DNA of 64,000 bases from Oceanirhabdus sp. W0125-5 (GCF_027938815.1 NZ_CP115913.1:4994001-5058000), one strand, 5' to 3'; counted from the stretch's first letter, positions 53,438-63,137 are shown. Program-made: numbers and translations. The notes: generated by a model from the letters alone, not told the origin.

Positions 53438-53784
53438 AGAACATCTCCACCTAGAATTTTTATTTTTTAATCATTGTGTTTAATATGTCTATTAAAAAGT
53501 AACTAATGTTTTCTTATTCATGAAAATCACCTCTGAAAACTTCATATTTTATATTATGCAAGTTTGAATAATCTTCTACTATTCTAATACGATATATGAC
53601 ACAACATCCTAAAAATCAATATTTATATAACATTTTTTTACATGTAAGCATACAATATATTGAAAATCAAAGTTTAAGTATGAATATGTGAAAATAAAAA
53701 TTTTAACCAAATAATTAAGAAATTATTTACAGCTAGATTAAAAATTTAAATACACGTTACATTTATGAAGGGAGAATTTATAAA
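53438..53784. other. Divergent intergenic region
   Basis: 347 bp between two divergent glycan genes. It contains the plus-strand sigma-K-like promoter at 53630-53657 and, about 115 bases from the minus-strand start, a CATAATATA -10-like sequence. No gene seen. Confidence 0.5.
53630..53657 (+). promoter_or_regulatory. Sigma-K-like promoter of the 53.8-58.0 kb genes
   Basis: AC-N17-CATACAATA is a full match to the sigma-K consensus, about 128 bases before the ATG at 53785. Confidence 0.65.
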
Positions 53785-55056
53785 ATGACAGTCTATGTTT
53801 TCGGTCTTGGGCATATTGGCCTACCTATGGCTTGTTGGATAGCATCTGCCAATACACCTGTATATGGCATTGATATCAATGATCAAGCCATAAAAAATAT
53901 TAAACAGGGAAAAGTTAATATTGAAGAGTATCGTAATGAAATTCACATTTCTCAAGTTGCTAAAAATTTAATTTCAAAAAATCTTTTAAATGTTACTTCT
54001 AAATTTAAACGAGTAGATGACACGCCTTCAATTTTCGTAATATCAGTAGGTATAGCAAATAGAGAAGACGGTTCTCAGGATGTTTCACCTATTGAATCAG
54101 TTTTAGATACAATTACACCAACCCTTGTTGATGGGGATCTTTTAATCTTTAGAACCACACTAATCCCTGGTACATGTGATAATTTAATTCTACCTAAATT
54201 AAAATCATTAGATGTATCAGTAAGCTTAGCTTATTGTCCCGAAACACTTATGGAAACGAAAGCTTTTGAAGAATTAGAAAATAATCCTATGATTCTTGCA
54301 GGAATGGATGATAATAGCTTTAATAAGGCAAAGAATTTTATATCTTCTTTAACAGATGCCCCTATATACAAAGCATCAAATATTAGAACTGCTGAAATGA
54401 CAAAAGTAATTCAAAATATTAATCGAGATGTAAACATTGCATTAGTAAATGAAATCAGTGAAGCAACTGCTTTATTAGATATTGATATTTATGAACTCCA
54501 AACTTTAGTAAATACACATCCAAGAGTAACCTTACTTACTCCTGGACCTGGAGTAGGTGGATATTGCCTGCCCAACGCATTTGAATATTTAGATAAAGCT
54601 ATTTTGTATAAAGAAAAATGTCCATTAACTCTAATTCGTACTGCAAGACAACTTAATATTGAAAGACCTAAAAAAATTGTAGAACTAATAAAAACTGCTC
54701 TTAATAATGAAGAAAAGAATATTAAAGAATCCACAATAGCACTTATAGGACTAGCTATGAAGGATTTTTGCGCAGATTGTAGATTTAGCCCTGCATTAGA
54801 TATTGCTTCACTTTTAATTGAAGAAGGTGCCAATGTTCAAGCTTATGATCCAATGGTTCCACTAAACTATAACTATCAAGTTGCTACACTTGAAGAATGT
54901 GTAAAAAATACAGATTGTATAGTTATTACTGCAAATCAAGAAGGAGTTATTTCTCAACTTAACCAACTTCACAGGGATAATAAGTTGCCTTTGATAGTTA
55001 TAGATACTAGAAATATTTTTCCTAGCTTTCCTGATATAAAGCTTTATAAACTCTAA
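53785..55056 (+). CDS. Nucleotide-sugar dehydrogenase (WecC-like, atypical active site)
   Basis: This 423-residue protein has MTVYVFGLGHIGLPMACWIA (NAD loop), SLAYCPETLMETKAFEEL, the AEMTKVIQNINRDVNIALVN helix and CRFSPALDIASLL. The catalytic Cys is present in GPGVGGYCLPNAFEYL, but the usual GGHC-IP-DP has become GGYC-LP-NA, so the substrate pocket is unusual. It should make a uronic acid sugar nucleotide. AGGGAG precedes the ATG; the promoter at 53630 matches sigma-K. Confidence 0.83.
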   Translation: MTVYVFGLGHIGLPMACWIASANTPVYGIDINDQAIKNIKQGKVNIEEYRNEIHISQVAKNLISKNLLNVTSKFKRVDDTPSIFVISVGIANREDGSQDVSPIESVLDTITPTLVDGDLLIFRTTLIPGTCDNLILPKLKSLDVSVSLAYCPETLMETKAFEELENNPMILAGMDDNSFNKAKNFISSLTDAPIYKASNIRTAEMTKVIQNINRDVNIALVNEISEATALLDIDIYELQTLVNTHPRVTLLTPGPGVGGYCLPNAFEYLDKAILYKEKCPLTLIRTARQLNIERPKKIVELIKTALNNEEKNIKESTIALIGLAMKDFCADCRFSPALDIASLLIEEGANVQAYDPMVPLNYNYQVATLEECVKNTDCIVITANQEGVISQLNQLHRDNKLPLIVIDTRNIFPSFPDIKLYKL

Positions 55057-55062
55057 ATATTA

Positions 55063-55102
55063 AAGTCAAGTGATTTTCACATGCTAATAAATCACTTGAC
55101 TT
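55063..55102 (+). terminator. Hairpin after the dehydrogenase gene
   Basis: AAGTCAAGTGATT pairs with AATCACTTGACTT, followed by ATATTTTT. Confidence 0.75.
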
Positions 55103-55171
55103 ATATTTTTAACATTTTTAGCAATTCTGAATATAATGAAAGTGAAGCATTTATTCAAAGGATAATTACTA

Positions 55172-56266
55172 ATGAACAATTTTATAATATTCGGAGGCGA
55201 TATTCCTGCAATTTCAGCATTTATTCTTCTAAATAAAAGACAAAAAAGAGTTTTAGCTTTTATTAATAAAAGTAATAAAATCATAAGAGATACGTTTTCT
55301 GATAATTATTCAATATATGAAAATGAAGATGATATCCCTTTGGATATAATTAATAAAGTTAATAAAATTTTAGTAGTAAATGATGATAGAAATATTGCTA
55401 AAAAAATTAAAGATAATTTAATCTGTAAACTTAATAAAAAAATTTTGATTGAGACTATTTATGATTCAAATTATATTACAGATTACTTGAATATTAAATT
55501 AGATATTCACAGCACTTTATTAAATCATCCACAAGACAACTTAAATGAAAATAAAATAAAAAAAGAAATTGTAAGGGTTAATGTAAATGAAATATCTTTT
55601 GAAATTTGTTGTAATAATTTGAATGAATATTTAAGAGCAACTACCTTAATTGGCGAAAGTGAAGTTCTTTCCTTTTTAAAGAAAAAAATTAGACCTAATG
55701 ATGTCTTTTATGATATTGGTGCTAATATTGGTACTCATAGTATTTTTATTGCTAAATGTTATGATACTGTAAAAGTTCATTCATTTGAACCTGAAATTAA
55801 AAATTATAATGATTTACTTCAAAATATTAATTATAATAAATTAACTAATATTACAACTCATAAAATAGCCCTAGGGGATGAACGAAAAAATCAAAATCTA
55901 TATTTATACAGCGAAAATGCAGGTGAAGGTGGAAATTCCATAGTTCCCATTAAAGGCAAGAAAACACAATTAATAGACGTATGGGATTTAGATTCATATA
56001 GAATTCATAATAAAATAGATTTACCAAATTTAATAAAAATTGATATTGAAGGTTATGAACTTCAAGCTCTTATAGGTATGATGAAAACTTTACAACAATC
56101 TAAACCAAAATTATTAATCGAACTTCATCCCAAAAAACTCTTACAACAATTTGGAGATATAAATATAGTTAAAGATTTTCTTATCACTCAAAATTATAAA
56201 GTAACTGATTTAACTATTCTTGAAAGAAAAGGTCAGTTATTTATTTATGCAATCCCTAAATTTTAA
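55172..56266 (+). CDS. FkbM family methyltransferase
   Basis: This 364-residue protein has a variable N-terminal part (1-130). From about residue 130 a SAM-dependent methyltransferase of the FkbM type begins, with NDVFYDIGANIGTHSIFIAK as the SAM loop, HSFEPEIKNYNDL, IDLPNLIKIDIEGYELQALI and LLIELHPKKLL. FkbM enzymes methylate hydroxyls, often on sugars. A hairpin on each side suggests partial termination between the genes of this row. Confidence 0.85.
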   Translation: MNNFIIFGGDIPAISAFILLNKRQKRVLAFINKSNKIIRDTFSDNYSIYENEDDIPLDIINKVNKILVVNDDRNIAKKIKDNLICKLNKKILIETIYDSNYITDYLNIKLDIHSTLLNHPQDNLNENKIKKEIVRVNVNEISFEICCNNLNEYLRATTLIGESEVLSFLKKKIRPNDVFYDIGANIGTHSIFIAKCYDTVKVHSFEPEIKNYNDLLQNINYNKLTNITTHKIALGDERKNQNLYLYSENAGEGGNSIVPIKGKKTQLIDVWDLDSYRIHNKIDLPNLIKIDIEGYELQALIGMMKTLQQSKPKLLIELHPKKLLQQFGDINIVKDFLITQNYKVTDLTILERKGQLFIYAIPKF

Positions 56267-56270
56267 AATA

Positions 56271-56298
56271 AAGCAACTTCATTATTTTGAAGTTGCTT
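56271..56298 (+). terminator. Hairpin after the FkbM gene
   Basis: AAGCAACTTCA pairs with TGAAGTTGCTT. Only 26 bases precede the next start, so it may attenuate rather than stop transcription. Confidence 0.55.
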
Positions 56299-56323
56299 GA
56301 ATATGTAATAAGGTAGGTATTAT

Positions 56324-58036
56324 ATGATTAAAAATATTAAAATTAAAAAGCCTTATTTAAAGATAGCCTGTATTCTGGACGAGTTCAGCTATAATTGTTT
56401 CAAATATGAATGTAATTTAATACAACTTCATGTTAGTACTTGGAAGCAAGTCATAACCAAAGAAAAACCTGATTTATTGTTTGTAGAATCAACTTGGAAA
56501 GGATTAAGAAATTCATGGAAAAAAAAGATATATGATATTAATATCTCTAAAGATACTACTCTTAAAGCATTAGTAAACTATTGCAATAATTTAAATATAC
56601 CAACAATTTTTTGGAACAAAGAAGATCCTTTTCATTTTGAAAAATTTATTTATACTGCAAAATTATTTGATTATGTATTCACAACCTCAGAGGAATCTAT
56701 TAAAAATTATATTGAAAAATTAAACCACAATAAAGTTTTCTGTCTTCCTTTTGCTGCACAACCTCAAATTCACAGTCCTATCGATAAAGATAAAAGAAAA
56801 ATTAATAATGTGTGTTTTGCTGGCACATGGTATGTCAATAAATATCCACAAAGAAAAAAAGATTTAGATTTTTTATTAACATCAGCAATGAAATATTCTG
56901 TTCATATATATGACAGAACATATAATGTACCTTTTCCAACAAAAAAACATTATCAATTTCCCTCAAAGTTTATGCCCTATATCAAAGGTGCTTTACCTTA
57001 TAACAAAGTTGTTGAGGCATATAAAAAATACAAACTTTTTTTAAATGTAAATACAATAACTGACAGTAGAAGCATGTTTTCAAGAAGAGTTTTTGAACTA
57101 TTAGCTTGCGGTACCCCAGTTATAAGTAATTATGCCCTTGGGATAGATGTGCTCTTCCCTTCAATTGTTAAATTAGTTAAAAGTAAAGATGAAACTGATA
57201 GATATCTTAAAGTATTACTAGATAATAAAGATTATAGAGATCGGCTTTCTCTTCGTGGACAAAGAGAAGTTTTTAATAAACACACCTATACTCACAGATT
57301 AAATTATATTTTAAATAAAATTGGATTTAATTATAAGAAAGAGCCTACCTATGGTGTTTCAATAATAACGATCACTGATGATCTTTCTTCAATTGAAAAT
57401 ATAATCAGTAATTTCACTATCCAAAGGTATCGAAAGAAAGAATTAATTATCATTCTAAAAAATAAAAAATTTAATCTTAATGAAACAAAAAAAAGCCTGC
57501 TAAAGTATCCTGAAATTAAAATTATTCAAACTGAAAAAACGCGTTCATATAGAGATTGTTTAACTAGTGGAATTAAAAATTCAATATATGACTATATATC
57601 TATATTTGACTCAAAAGACTACTATGCTCCAAACTTCTTAATAGATCTTATGAATACTTTTAAATATACTAATGGAAAGTTATCTGGTAAATTATCACAT
57701 TATTGTTTCTTGAAAAATAAAAGAAATCTTATGCTAATAGCTCCTAACTCTGAATTCCAATATACTAACTATTTATATACTTCAACTTTAATAATAAATA
57801 AAGACTTGTTTAATATTATTAAGTTACGAACCGGATCAAAAGAAATTTTTTGGAATGACTTTTTTAATCAATGTATTAAAAAGCAAATTAAACTCTATTC
57901 ATCAGATAAATTTAATTATGTGCATATTGCAGATGATATTTCTAAACTTAATAGCAAATTTCATAGGAACAGATTGTTTGCTAATCGCCAAAACGTAAAA
58001 TTAACAGGCGAATATAAAAAACAAATTACAGTATAA
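56324..58036 (+). CDS. CgeB-like glycosyltransferase with C-terminal GT2-like domain
   Basis: A 570-residue protein. Residues 1-345 form a GT-B domain of the CgeB type (KIACILDEFSYNCFKYEC, KPDLLFVESTWKGLRNSWKK, IPTIFWNKEDPFHFEKF, LPFAAQPQIHSP, CFAGTWYVNKYPQRKKDLDF, FSRRVFELLACGTPVISNY). Residues 350-560 resemble a family 2 domain (GVSIITITDDLSSIENII, DYISIFDSKDYYAPNFL). The metal motif reads FDSKDYY, close to the normal DxDD. It is paralogous to the convergent gene at 58102. TAGGTAGG precedes the ATG. Confidence 0.82.
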   Translation: MIKNIKIKKPYLKIACILDEFSYNCFKYECNLIQLHVSTWKQVITKEKPDLLFVESTWKGLRNSWKKKIYDINISKDTTLKALVNYCNNLNIPTIFWNKEDPFHFEKFIYTAKLFDYVFTTSEESIKNYIEKLNHNKVFCLPFAAQPQIHSPIDKDKRKINNVCFAGTWYVNKYPQRKKDLDFLLTSAMKYSVHIYDRTYNVPFPTKKHYQFPSKFMPYIKGALPYNKVVEAYKKYKLFLNVNTITDSRSMFSRRVFELLACGTPVISNYALGIDVLFPSIVKLVKSKDETDRYLKVLLDNKDYRDRLSLRGQREVFNKHTYTHRLNYILNKIGFNYKKEPTYGVSIITITDDLSSIENIISNFTIQRYRKKELIIILKNKKFNLNETKKSLLKYPEIKIIQTEKTRSYRDCLTSGIKNSIYDYISIFDSKDYYAPNFLIDLMNTFKYTNGKLSGKLSHYCFLKNKRNLMLIAPNSEFQYTNYLYTSTLIINKDLFNIIKLRTGSKEIFWNDFFNQCIKKQIKLYSSDKFNYVHIADDISKLNSKFHRNRLFANRQNVKLTGEYKKQITV

Positions 58037-58061
58037 ACCTTACTTTAAAATCAATAAAAAG

Positions 58062-58098
58062 AAAATCCTAAAATGCGATTACATTTTAGGATTTTTTT
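58062..58098. terminator. Bidirectional terminator
   Basis: AAAATCCTAAAATG pairs with CATTTTAGGATTTT around a 6-nt loop, with T-runs on both strands. Confidence 0.88.
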
Positions 58099-58101
58099 TA
58101 T

Positions 58102-60222
58102 CTAAAACTCAACCTTTTTTATTAATTTATTATCTTTTAATTTATAATCATAATTTTGAATAAAATTATATTTATCAATACTAAACATTCTATATCCTAG
58201 GTTTGAATAACTTTCTAGTAAAGAATTATTTAAAAACTTATATGATATTTCTATTATTTTTTCTGTTTCTAAAAATTTTCTATGAATTATACAAGCACTA
58301 CTCAATAAATTATTTGTATATTGAAATTCACAATCATTATTATTTATTTCTAATTCCTTTTTCTTTATATTCTTATTTAATGAATAAAAACTTCTTTTCC
58401 CAATAATATATTCATCTGTGTATTTTGTAGCTAAGGCAAGATCCTCTAAATAATATCTTCCATAAAAGTTATTACTGCAAAAATAACTAATAAATTCACC
58501 TTTCATAACATCAGTAATCTTTGAATTATTATCAACAGAACTTAATAATATACATTTAATTTTATCATTACTATAATTTTTAATTATATCCTTATTTCCT
58601 TTAAATTCAGTCAATATTAAAATTAACTCTTTATTTTCATAGGACTGAGAATTAAACTCCTCAATAGTCAATTTAAATTCTTCTAAAGAACTAATAATAC
58701 TTAAAACACTTATTTTGGGAATCACTTTAGGAATATCAATACCAGCTTTTGATAAAATATAATGCAACCTTTCTTCATAAGTGTGTTTATTAAGAACTAA
58801 TCTAAGTCCTTTTAAAGCTTTTCTATTGTAATATTCTTGATTATTAAATAATAATCTAAAAGCCTCCTTCAACTCATTAATATCATCACTGGAAGTAATA
58901 ATGTCTCCAAAAAAATCTTTTATTCCTTTAGAATATGAACTCACGATAGGTGTATATGAAGCAAGCCCTTCAAATACTCGCCTTGCAAACATGGTAGGAG
59001 AATCCTTAACACTGGTTAAATTTATCATTACCTTATAACCTTTATATGCTTTATTAATTTCATCTCCCATTAATTTCCCTCTTATATATGGCTTATATTT
59101 ATTTGGAAATAGATAGTTTGGATTATTATCATCAAAATGTCTATCGTAAATATCTAATCCATACTCCACAGCAGCTTTAAATATTCTCTCCATATCCTCT
59201 TGTCTTTCCTTAAATTTAGAAGCGTAATATGACCCTGCAAAACAAATCTTATTTTCTCTCTTTTCATATAATTTTATTGGATTATGCACTTTGGGTTGAG
59301 CTGCAAAAGAAAGAGGATATACTCTATTATGCTTTACAAATTTCTTATAATCTTGAAGTGAATTCACATCTGTTGAAAAGATATAATCAAAAAATTTAGC
59401 TGTTTTAATAAACCTTTTAAAGTGAATAGGGTCTTCCTTATTCCAAAATACAGTTGGTATTGAATTACCCTTGCACCACATTATTAATTCTTTTAAATCC
59501 TTAATATCATTTTCATTATAATATCCAACCTTCCTTTTCCAACTGCCTCCATTTCCCTCCCAAGCAGATTCTACAATTAAAATATGTGGTTTCTCTCCAT
59601 TCAAGATTCTCTTCCAATTATCAGGCTTAAAAGATATTACATTACACATACCTTTAAAACATCTCATTGTGAAATCATCAAAAATCCCTGCAATTCTTAA
59701 ATCTTTAATAGACTTTGGTTTATCATTAACTATTTTTTCATTCAGATTACTTTTACTTATATTACTGTTATTTATCTTCAATATTCTTATCTCCTTGAGA
59801 AAACATTTACCGCTCCCATTAACTCTAATTGCGAATCTTATATATTTTCCATCTTTATTAGGGGTAATTATTTTTTCTTGATTAAAATCAATAAATTCAA
59901 CTGAGATTTTTTCCTTTTCTGAATAAAAAATCATCGCAAGTGAGACGTTAATATTTTTCTCCTTCTTACCTATAAATTTAATTTTATAATTAGAATTAAT
60001 ATCTACCTTCAACTTCTTCTTTAAAGGTAATTTTGAGAAATTTGTATTAAGTTCTAGATAAGATAAATATATATGCTGAGATTTTTCTAAAAAAGACTGA
60101 ACTTCTAAAAAACTATTATTATCTTTAATTATTAATTTGCTAGTTTTTTCAATAAAAATATTCCCCTTATTGATAGAAATTTTATTAATAACTTTTTCAT
60201 CTCTATTTTCCAATATAATCAC
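58102..60222 (-). CDS. CgeB-like glycosyltransferase with degenerate GT2-like domain
   Basis: A protein of about 706 residues. It has an N-terminal beta-rich domain of about 190 residues (absent from its paralogue at 56324), then the CgeB-type GT-B domain (LRIAGIFDDFTMRCFKGMC, ILIVESAWEGNGGSWKRKV, IPTVFWNKEDPIHFKRF, LSFAAQPKVHNP, FARRVFEGLASYTPIVSSY), then a GT2-like domain. In the last the metal motif has become FCSNNFY, so that domain is probably inactive. The frame stays open to 60300, but that start has no ribosome site and would overlap the previous gene by 98 bases; GTG at 60222 or TTG at 60213 are more plausible. Confidence 0.78.
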   Translation of the reverse strand: MIILENRDEKVINKISINKGNIFIEKTSKLIIKDNNSFLEVQSFLEKSQHIYLSYLELNTNFSKLPLKKKLKVDINSNYKIKFIGKKEKNINVSLAMIFYSEKEKISVEFIDFNQEKIITPNKDGKYIRFAIRVNGSGKCFLKEIRILKINNSNISKSNLNEKIVNDKPKSIKDLRIAGIFDDFTMRCFKGMCNVISFKPDNWKRILNGEKPHILIVESAWEGNGGSWKRKVGYYNENDIKDLKELIMWCKGNSIPTVFWNKEDPIHFKRFIKTAKFFDYIFSTDVNSLQDYKKFVKHNRVYPLSFAAQPKVHNPIKLYEKRENKICFAGSYYASKFKERQEDMERIFKAAVEYGLDIYDRHFDDNNPNYLFPNKYKPYIRGKLMGDEINKAYKGYKVMINLTSVKDSPTMFARRVFEGLASYTPIVSSYSKGIKDFFGDIITSSDDINELKEAFRLLFNNQEYYNRKALKGLRLVLNKHTYEERLHYILSKAGIDIPKVIPKISVLSIISSLEEFKLTIEEFNSQSYENKELILILTEFKGNKDIIKNYSNDKIKCILLSSVDNNSKITDVMKGEFISYFCSNNFYGRYYLEDLALATKYTDEYIIGKRSFYSLNKNIKKKELEINNNDCEFQYTNNLLSSACIIHRKFLETEKIIEISYKFLNNSLLESYSNLGYRMFSIDKYNFIQNYDYKLKDNKLIKKVEF

Positions 60223-61222
60223 ACTCTTTTTTAATAATTTCTTCCCATTTAATGCAAATAATTTTTTTATCAAATCTCTCTCTTGCAAATTTCCCAACAT
60301 ATTTTTGTAGTGAATTTAATCCATCTACTTTGCGTATTTTATCAATTAATAAACATGCCTCTTCAGTATTTTTAAAAATATATTTTTTAGGATAAATCTC
60401 CTCTGCCCCTTCCCAATTATAAATTATTGGTATACTCCCTGATGCCATTCCTTCAGCTATAGCTAGATGAAAACTTTCAAATTCACTTACTGAGAGTATA
60501 AAGCCTATTTTAGTAAACCAATTAAAAATATCAGAACTCCATGGTTCAAATCTTACTGAAGCTTTCCATTTACTTTGATTAATTCTTTTAAAAACCCCTT
60601 CATAGTATTCCCTTTCATCTTTTCTTTTCCATAACCATGAATATTCACTTGGATGCTTCCCCTTAATATAAAGCTTATATTTTTTATCTTTTAACCATAA
60701 CTTTTCAAATATATCTATAGCTTTATCTAGTCCTTTCATTTTGGGACAATACCCTAATAACCCTATATTATATCCAGCATCTTTTGTCTTATTAATATTT
60801 AACTTATCACCATCAATTAAATTGTAGATAACTGTTAATTTTTCATTAGGGATTTTACACTTTATTTTAAAATCTCTGCATATTTTAGGTCCTACTGTTA
60901 TTATTTTATTTATATTTTTCATATTAAATTTTTGTGGATAATTAACTCTTAACTCTTGTGCATGCATTCTAACTATTAATACCTGATTTTTTCTTTTATG
61001 ATTTGAATACCATACGGTATTACCCAACCCCCACTCACACACTATCACATCTGCCCATTTTATACATTTATAACTTACTGATTCATTATGCTGATTATGC
61101 CCCTTCCATAAATCTATTCTTACTTCATAATTTTTTTTACTCTTAAAATATTCAATAATCATTTTTGCAAATTTCAGATCATGCCCTGCAAATAAAAGTC
61201 TTATCTTTTTATACTTATCCAT
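60203..61222 (-). CDS. GT4-type glycosyltransferase
   Basis: This 339-residue GT-B enzyme has RLLFAGHDLKFAKMIIEYF, WADVIVCEWGLGN, HAQELRVNYPQKF, LTVIYNLIDGDKLN, IGLLGYCPKMKGLDKAIDIF and SVSEFESFHLAIAEGMASGS with the donor-binding Glu. Its C-terminal half resembles the GT4 part of the protein at 42335. The start at 61222 has GGGAGG in front; the longer frame to 61258 would cover the sigma-K-like promoter at 61247-61273. Its stop overlaps the start region of the next gene. Confidence 0.85.
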   Translation of the reverse strand: MDKYKKIRLLFAGHDLKFAKMIIEYFKSKKNYEVRIDLWKGHNQHNESVSYKCIKWADVIVCEWGLGNTVWYSNHKRKNQVLIVRMHAQELRVNYPQKFNMKNINKIITVGPKICRDFKIKCKIPNEKLTVIYNLIDGDKLNINKTKDAGYNIGLLGYCPKMKGLDKAIDIFEKLWLKDKKYKLYIKGKHPSEYSWLWKRKDEREYYEGVFKRINQSKWKASVRFEPWSSDIFNWFTKIGFILSVSEFESFHLAIAEGMASGSIPIIYNWEGAEEIYPKKYIFKNTEEACLLIDKIRKVDGLNSLQKYVGKFARERFDKKIICIKWEEIIKKECDYIGK

Positions 61223-61246
61223 AACTTTCAGTACCTCCCATTGTAA

Positions 61247-61273
61247 TATTTTATGCACAACATTTTCTTTTGT
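61247..61273 (-). promoter_or_regulatory. Sigma-K-like promoter of the GT4 gene
   Basis: The minus strand reads AC-N16-CATAAAATA, a full match to the sigma-K consensus, with the -10 about 25 bases before the ATG at 61222. Confidence 0.6.
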
Positions 61274-61297
61274 TATTTTTTGAATTTAGCTAAAAAA

Positions 61298-61339
61298 TAA
61301 GAAGACATTCAAATAAGCCATTACTTGTATGTCTTCTTA
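61298..61339 (-). terminator. Terminator after the heparinase-like gene
   Basis: TAAGAAGACAT pairs with ATGTCTTCTTA around a 20-nt loop; T-rich sequence follows on the minus strand. Confidence 0.65.
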
Positions 61340-61347
61340 AAAACATC

Positions 61348-63069
61348 TTATATTTTAATTTCGATAGATTTTTTTTCTCCATTTTCATAATAAAAAATAT
61401 AAATATATTTATCACTTACCCTATTTATCTTTACATTTAATAACTTATTTTTAGGATTTATAGTTATTAAGGTCTTAAATTCAATGTTTTTTCCATATTT
61501 ATTAAAAACCAGTGAGTTAATTGGATGTTTTTCATTATGATAAAAAGATTGCCATGCTCTTACTGGTTTTATACTGCCACTAAATCTCTCAATATCAGAA
61601 ACCTTATCTAATTGAATTAATTCTATTTTTGAATCTTCAATCATGCTTTCTAATAAAATATTATTTTTATCTTTAATAATTACATTAACGTCTTTTCCTA
61701 CATTAAATATTTGACTATATTTATGCTTATTATTTGATATTATTTCATCATGCACAAATATGGTATTATCATTTAAACAAATTAGGGTTCTTTTAATTAC
61801 TATACCTTTATACAATGTATGAATCCCAGTAACATATTTGTATTCTTGAGTAATTTCAAAATCTTTTATCTTAGCCTTATTTTTTTGATACTTAGCTATT
61901 TCATAAGATACATCATCAACTGATACAGTATTGTGTGCAAATACACTTCTGAAATAATCACGATATATATCATTTTTTTGATAATTATACGTACCACCAT
62001 CAACAAAATATCCTGTCTTATTAATATTTAAAATAAAAGATAAATCATCAGCATGTTTATGAGTAGTTGAATGAAATGCTGCTGTAAAAAACAAATATAG
62101 ATTTTCCTTTTCATAATTGTTTTTATATATTCCTATTCCTCCGTCCTTATACACCTTACTATTATTCTCATGTTTTATTCCTTTCTCACCATTAGTCACA
62201 ACATACATTAAGTGTTGATTAATTATTGAGCTTCTAATACTTCCAATAGAGATCTTTGCTCTTGTATCTCCAATCATAGGTACATAATTATTATCTTGTA
62301 ATATATAGGATAGATATTCTTGCATTTTGTACAATATTTTATCTAATTCAAGAACCTTTAATTCATAAAAATCCATAAACTCTTTAATTGTAGTGAATAA
62401 CCTTAGTACAGTTATTTGATATTCAGGGCTGTGTTCTTTGTGAACTCCAGATTCAGTAATATCTTCATATAATCTATTCAATAATCTATTTATTGATTTA
62501 TTAAACCATTTTTTATCTTTGTCTAACTCAGGAAATAATACTGACATCTCTAACAATGCTTTATCTTGAAAAATACCATGATTATATTTAGAATAGTTTT
62601 TTTCATTTGATAAAAATTCACCATGTTTTTTTAAAATAAGCATGAATTTTTCTTTGAATTTGTCATCATAAAGTGGAGACTTTTTATAAAAAGTCCAAAA
62701 ATAAATCAAATTAATTAATCTGTTGGCAGTACCATGATCATTCCATGCATATCTATTTACAGAACTTTTTTTATTGGAATTAATACTCCACCAACTTTCA
62801 ATAAACCATTTAGCTTTTTTTAAATAGATCAATTTATAATTTATTTCAAAAGCATTTACTAGGAAACTAATCATTCTTAAGGAATGGTAATATAACTGCC
62901 ATGAATTATCTTTAAAGGGATTTTCATTCCATCTTAAATTAGAGCCTAAATCAACTTCCCTCCAAATATTACATAAATATATTTTGTCATTGATTATTAA
63001 ATTTGCAATTCTTATAGAAGAATTATTAGGGTTAGTTCTTTTAAATACAAATTCTTCTTTATTACTCAT
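61348..63069 (-). CDS. Heparinase II/III-like polysaccharide lyase
   Basis: This 573-residue protein has an N-terminal alpha/alpha toroid (WRWNENPF-type region LRWNENPFKDNSWQLYYHSL, YAWNDHGTANRLINLIYF, YNHGIFQDKALLEMSVLFPE, VHKEHSPEYQ). The C-terminal beta sandwich starts near residue 300 with the active-site block FHSTTHKHADDLSF, GTYNYQKNDIYRDYFRSVFAHNTVSVDD. These match the heparinase II/III family, which cleaves uronic-acid-containing polysaccharides by beta-elimination. There is no signal peptide, so it acts in the cytoplasm of the mother cell or is exposed after lysis. A sigma-K-like promoter lies at 63138-63165. Confidence 0.88.
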   Translation of the reverse strand: MSNKEEFVFKRTNPNNSSIRIANLIINDKIYLCNIWREVDLGSNLRWNENPFKDNSWQLYYHSLRMISFLVNAFEINYKLIYLKKAKWFIESWWSINSNKKSSVNRYAWNDHGTANRLINLIYFWTFYKKSPLYDDKFKEKFMLILKKHGEFLSNEKNYSKYNHGIFQDKALLEMSVLFPELDKDKKWFNKSINRLLNRLYEDITESGVHKEHSPEYQITVLRLFTTIKEFMDFYELKVLELDKILYKMQEYLSYILQDNNYVPMIGDTRAKISIGSIRSSIINQHLMYVVTNGEKGIKHENNSKVYKDGGIGIYKNNYEKENLYLFFTAAFHSTTHKHADDLSFILNINKTGYFVDGGTYNYQKNDIYRDYFRSVFAHNTVSVDDVSYEIAKYQKNKAKIKDFEITQEYKYVTGIHTLYKGIVIKRTLICLNDNTIFVHDEIISNNKHKYSQIFNVGKDVNVIIKDKNNILLESMIEDSKIELIQLDKVSDIERFSGSIKPVRAWQSFYHNEKHPINSLVFNKYGKNIEFKTLITINPKNKLLNVKINRVSDKYIYIFYYENGEKKSIEIKI

Positions 63070-63137
63070 TGTAATCCCCCTTAATTCCTTTTAAAATATC
63101 TTCAAATCATTTCTTCAATAATTTACAAACTCTACTT

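Noticed and set aside
61223..61258. ATG at 61258 as the start of the GT4 gene
   Set aside because: It lacks a ribosome site, lies within the promoter-like sequence, and the ATG at 61222 has GGGAGG in front.
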